Positions 6,236-8,587 of a stretch of 8,587 bases of DNA are shown here, in pieces. The position numbers and the translations under genes are program-made. The stretch's first letter is position 1, and each line of letters opens with the position of its first letter. Below the pieces are notes generated by a model. It did not search any database and was not told the DNA's origin. It saw nothing but the letters and a program-made list of their open reading frames with translations. This DNA comes from Ruminococcus sp. UBA7013. Its GTDB lineage: Bacteria > Bacillota > Clostridia > Oscillospirales > Ruminococcaceae. The stretch spans positions 1 to 8,587 of the forward strand of contig DJXD01000092.1 in assembly GCA_002449585.1 (NCBI GenBank), in the 5' to 3' direction.

Positions 6236-6647
6236 TAAATTTTTAAAACATGCACTTGGGCATCTGTTTGCTTCAATAGGGCTTGCCGTTTTCGGGGCAG
6301 TCTATGAGTGTTTCAGTCATGAGGTATATTCTTATTATATGATATATGCTTTTGCAATTCCGCTCTGCATGGGCGCACTGCCTTATAGCATCATGACACT
6401 GAAATGGAAAAAGCCGGACGGTATCTTTCTGAATCTCTGGAATTCTGCTATTGCGGCATTCACCACGGGCAGCATTTTTTATGGAATACTTGCTATCTAT
6501 GGTACAACAAATCAATTAGTCATTGTTTATCCCATAACAGGTGGCATATTAACGCTGACAGCTTTATGCAGAATTATCAGGAAAAGTGTAAAAAACAGAA
6601 AGAAAGCAGTTAGCATTCATAAAAAATTTACAAATAATTGTTACTGA
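6219..6647 (+). CDS. Unrecognised four-helix integral membrane protein
   Basis: The product has 142 residues from TTG at 6219 (144 if GTG at 6213 is used). I do not recognise the family. Four hydrophobic segments are visible at about 14-30, 36-56, 73-95 and 99-118, separated by short loops. WKKPDG lies between helices 2 and 3, and a strongly basic tail (RIIRKSVKNRKKAV) probably faces the cytoplasm. The gene overlaps the end of the glycosidase gene by 17 nt and ends 4 nt before the -35 box of the next promoter, so it is the last gene of the glycosyltransferase operon. Its size and topology resemble small membrane partners or GtrA-like proteins, but no GtrA motif is seen. A role with the lipid-linked sugar pathway is inferred only from position. 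Confidence 0.75.
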   Translation: MCTSADKFLKHALGHLFASIGLAVFGAVYECFSHEVYSYYMIYAFAIPLCMGALPYSIMTLKWKKPDGIFLNLWNSAIAAFTTGSIFYGILAIYGTTNQLVIVYPITGGILTLTALCRIIRKSVKNRKKAVSIHKKFTNNCY

Positions 6648-6651
6648 ATAA

Positions 6652-6680
6652 TTGACAAAAAAGATGAAAAGTGATATAAT
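6652..6680 (+). promoter_or_regulatory. Sigma-A promoter of the surface protein-sortase operon
   Basis: Perfect TTGACA (6652-6657), a 17-nt spacer and a perfect TATAAT (6675-6680). The start is predicted near 6687. It sits 4 nt after the stop of the preceding gene, with no terminator between them, so the upstream operon may also read into this one. Confidence 0.9.
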
Positions 6681-6697
6681 TAAAATTATAAATTGTC

Positions 6698-6730
6698 TTT
6701 TTGAAATTCAAAAATAAAAATATTATTTTG
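6698..6730 (+). promoter_or_regulatory. Palindrome in the 5' leader of the surface protein-sortase operon
   Basis: TTTTTGAAATTCAAAAA (6698-6714) is a perfect inverted repeat around a central A, starting about 11 nt into the predicted transcript. Its right arm overlaps a second imperfect repeat ending in TTATTTTG (6723-6730), so the two hairpins would exclude each other. It could be a repressor site or a weak RNA switch; pairs are mostly A-T and no function is known. Confidence 0.35.
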
Positions 6731-6758
6731 TTTTATAGTTGAAAAGGAGGAAATCGTC

Positions 6759-7601
6759 ATGAGAGTGAAAGCAATCATAGCCGCTCTTTGCAGCAGTTTC
6801 CTCCTTTTTACTTTGCCATTTTCTGCTTATGCACAATCCGTAGAATTGCCGCCTGGTGCGGTCAAAGGGCTTCCCGAAAGACTTGCTGCACTCGATAACG
6901 AGGGAAAAGCTGTCAGCAGTTCAACAGGTGAGTATTTCTTTCGTGTGGAAAATATGCAGTATGGTGTCGAATATACAAAAACTGTACAACTCATGAACCT
7001 TCGTGAAGATGCTGCCTATCATATCTACTTTTATGTAGAACCCCTCTATAAAGAAGGCGAAATTGACCTTGAAGAAGGCTGTGAATGTACTTTCTGGCTG
7101 GATGGTGAACAGTTTTATCAGGGAACTGTAACCGGAAAAGGTAATATTGATTTGACAGATGTAAACCATGTATTTGACTGCGGAATGTATCTGCCAGGAG
7201 ATTCTCATCAGCTAAAATGTTCTGTCGTTTGGAATAATCTGGACGTACTCAAAAATGTAGACAATGGTCATAAACTTGTCGACAAAGATGGAGAACACGT
7301 TCTTGTTGGTCCTGATGAAGAGGGCTATGTTGAGGGCGAAATAGAATTTAAATGGATTTTTTATGCTGCTGTCAATGAAGATTCAGATTCATGGACAGAA
7401 ACAGAATCCACACCCGAAGTGACGGAAAATAGTACAGATACTACTGTAGAAACAACGCCGGGAACTCCCAGAACACCATTCACCGGCTATCTTCCTAAAA
7501 ATGGTACAATCTGGCTTGTTTGCATTGGTGTGATTTCAGTATTGATTCTGATTTTGCTGATTTTGATTTATAAAAAGAAACGCAGGATAAAGAAAAAATG
7601 A
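6759..7601 (+). CDS. Sec-exported surface protein with C-terminal sortase-type sorting signal
   Basis: The product has 280 residues. A Sec signal peptide (1-25, cleavage predicted after SAYA) leads to a beta-rich ectodomain (about 26-205). It contains the motif YLPGDSHQLKCSVVWNN (144-160), which recalls the LPG(D/Q) strand pattern of TasA/BsaA-like proteins, and four cysteines (108, 110, 141, 154). A Thr/Glu-rich stalk (206-238) follows. The C-terminus has TPFTG (239-243) and LPKNG (245-249), then a hydrophobic helix (251-270) and a basic tail (KKKRRIKKK), the layout of a sortase sorting signal. ATG at 6759 has AAAGGAGG (6743-6750) 8 nt upstream. The stop overlaps the start of the class B sortase gene, so it is very likely that enzyme's substrate, linked to the cell wall. 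The binding partner or function is not recognised; anchoring of SipW/BsaA fibres is a hypothesis. Confidence 0.8.
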   Translation: MRVKAIIAALCSSFLLFTLPFSAYAQSVELPPGAVKGLPERLAALDNEGKAVSSSTGEYFFRVENMQYGVEYTKTVQLMNLREDAAYHIYFYVEPLYKEGEIDLEEGCECTFWLDGEQFYQGTVTGKGNIDLTDVNHVFDCGMYLPGDSHQLKCSVVWNNLDVLKNVDNGHKLVDKDGEHVLVGPDEEGYVEGEIEFKWIFYAAVNEDSDSWTETESTPEVTENSTDTTVETTPGTPRTPFTGYLPKNGTIWLVCIGVISVLILILLILIYKKKRRIKKK

Positions 7602-8407
7602 AACTGCATTTAATGGAGCTGCTTGTATTTGTCCTGACAGCAGCAGGCATCTATTGTGGCTGGCGATATTATCATGATATTTATCTGCCCGAAAAACAAA
7701 TGCAGAATGCTGTGACAGAACAGTATGTTCTTTTTGAACGCATTCGTCCGGAAATTCTAGATATGTCTGAAACAGACATAATCAAGGCAGATTCCCCAGA
7801 AAAATTTGAAGATGGTACGGAATTACCAGAATTTTCAGAATCAAAAATCCCGGAAGAAATAACAGAAAATCCGTTGGCTTTTTGTGAAGAAGTGAATCCA
7901 GAAGCGATTGGATGGATTTATATTCCTGATACAAATATTGATTTTCCTGTCATGCAGGGGCAGGATAATGATTTTTATCTGCATCATGGCGCAGACGGGC
8001 AGGAAAATGGCGAATTAGGCTGTCCATTTCTGGACTGTCAGTGTAAAAGCGACTTTTCAGGACTGAATTCTATTATTTATGCACACAATATTGAAAATCA
8101 GGCAATGTTTGCGGATATTACACTTTATGCAAATGAAAATTTTATGCAGGAACATCCGGAAGGCTATCTTGTCTTGAAAGATGGTGTTCATAGTGTTGAT
8201 TTTTTTGCATATCTGTCAGTTATCAATACTGATTTAGTTTACCAGACGAATCCGGCAAACTGGCAGGAATATATAGATTCTGTTTTTGCATTGGCAAAGT
8301 ATTCAAAAGAAACGGAACTTGATGAGCATTCGCATTTACTTTTATTATCCACATGCACATTTGAAACAGAGATGACAAGAGGTGTTCTTGTCGGAAATAT
8401 TCATTAA
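7598..8407 (+). CDS. Class B sortase
   Basis: The product has 269 residues. A signal anchor (about 6-22) is followed by a charged linker (30-90) and the sortase domain (about 92-269). Class B marks are NPEAIGWIYIPDTNIDFPVM (100-119) with QGQDNDFYLHH following. The catalytic set is His163 in YAHN, Cys253 in LLSTCTF and Arg261 in MTRGVLV. The helix-rich insert before the catalytic cysteine (WQEYIDSVFALAKY) is also typical of class B. The enzyme cuts a sorting signal outside the membrane and joins the substrate to cell wall peptidoglycan, or links pilin-like subunits in some class B relatives. The start ATG overlaps the upstream stop (ATGA) with only a weak AGGATAAAG site, so translation is probably coupled to the surface protein. 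A terminator follows at once. Three extra cysteines (142, 147, 149) are unusual. Confidence 0.93.
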   Translation: MKLHLMELLVFVLTAAGIYCGWRYYHDIYLPEKQMQNAVTEQYVLFERIRPEILDMSETDIIKADSPEKFEDGTELPEFSESKIPEEITENPLAFCEEVNPEAIGWIYIPDTNIDFPVMQGQDNDFYLHHGADGQENGELGCPFLDCQCKSDFSGLNSIIYAHNIENQAMFADITLYANENFMQEHPEGYLVLKDGVHSVDFFAYLSVINTDLVYQTNPANWQEYIDSVFALAKYSKETELDEHSHLLLLSTCTFETEMTRGVLVGNIH

Positions 8408-8410
8408 AGA

Positions 8411-8441
8411 CTCTGCTGAATTGTCGGCAGAGCCTTTTCTT
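8411..8441 (+). terminator. Intrinsic terminator of the sortase operon
   Basis: CTCTGCTG (8411-8418) pairs with CGGCAGAG (8425-8432), including one G-T pair, around a 6-nt loop. TTTTCTT follows (8435-8441). It starts 3 nt after the sortase stop codon. Confidence 0.88.
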
Positions 8442-8505
8442 AGATAATTTAAAAGATAACATTAAAATTCACAAAAAAATAATCAGATTATTAAAATTCT
8501 TTTAC

Positions 8506-8534
8506 TTGACAAAGAGGAAAAAATATGCTATAAT
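8506..8534 (+). promoter_or_regulatory. Sigma-A promoter of a transcript leaving the window
   Basis: Perfect TTGACA (8506-8511), a 17-nt spacer ending in TATGC, and a perfect TATAAT (8529-8534), with an extended -10. The start is predicted near 8541. The gene it drives lies beyond the window. Confidence 0.88.
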
Positions 8535-8540
8535 AATAAA

Positions 8541-8564
8541 GCTGTCGGACGAAAAGCCAACGGC
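8541..8564 (+). other. Hairpin at the 5' end of the exiting transcript
   Basis: GCTGTCGG (8541-8548) can pair with CCAACGGC (8557-8564), with one C-A mismatch and one G-T pair, around an 8-nt loop. It starts at the predicted first nucleotide of the RNA. It could protect the 5' end of an mRNA or be part of a leader or small RNA; I could not match it to a known riboswitch, and the window ends 23 nt later. Confidence 0.4.
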
Positions 8565-8587
8565 AAAGAATACCAAGAAAATTTTCA

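Noticed and set aside
1..8587. CRISPR array, insertion sequence or integrated element at the tRNA
   Set aside because: No regularly spaced repeats, transposase or integrase, and no duplicated tRNA 3' end is visible within the window.

Overview
The window looks like chromosomal DNA from a low-GC, Gram-positive anaerobe of the Clostridia, probably a gut Ruminococcus-type member of the Oscillospiraceae. This is an inference from several signs. The DNA is AT-rich, with strong AAGGAGG-type ribosome binding sites, near-consensus sigma-A promoters (TTGACA, 16-18 nt, TATAAT) and some TTG starts. The surface machinery is of Firmicutes type: a SipW signal peptidase, a SipW-dependent fibre protein and a class B sortase. 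No phage, IS element, CRISPR array or rRNA gene is visible.

Left part (1-1463, all minus strand). A consensus promoter at 1190-1218 drives a SipW-like signal peptidase with a TTG start (489-1103). It is followed after about 100 nt by the 5' end of a BsaA/TasA-type matrix-fibre gene (1-388, cut by the window edge), whose signal peptide carries the SipW signature. Upstream lies a tRNA-Gln(CTG) gene (1391-1463) with its own consensus promoter and a strong intrinsic terminator.

Middle part (1527-4051, plus strand). This holds a monocistronic two-repeat ArsB/NhaD-type ion transporter (1743-3104), an unrecognised start-less coding remnant (about 3119-3271), and a cytidylate-kinase-like gene (3395-3991) with its own promoter and a long terminator hairpin. 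The kinase starts at 3395; the longer open frame from 3329 begins inside the promoter.

Right part (4164-8441, plus strand) has two operons. The first (4164-6647) encodes a GT2 glycosyltransferase fused to a GtrA membrane domain, a membrane-anchored phosphodiester glycosidase (NAGPA domain) and an unrecognised four-helix membrane protein, with overlapping start and stop codons; this suggests a lipid-linked sugar or surface-glycan function. The second (6759-8407) has a consensus promoter and encodes a Sec-exported, C-terminally anchored surface protein overlapped by a class B sortase; the sortase most likely attaches that protein to the wall. A terminator closes this operon, and a new consensus promoter with a 5'-proximal RNA hairpin starts at the right edge.

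Taken together, the window is rich in cell-envelope genes. SipW plus BsaA would export and form fibres, the sortase operon would supply a covalently anchored surface protein that could tether such fibres, and the middle operon would modify surface glycans. The link between the fibre genes and the sortase operon is inferred from proximity and family knowledge; the sequence does not show it directly.
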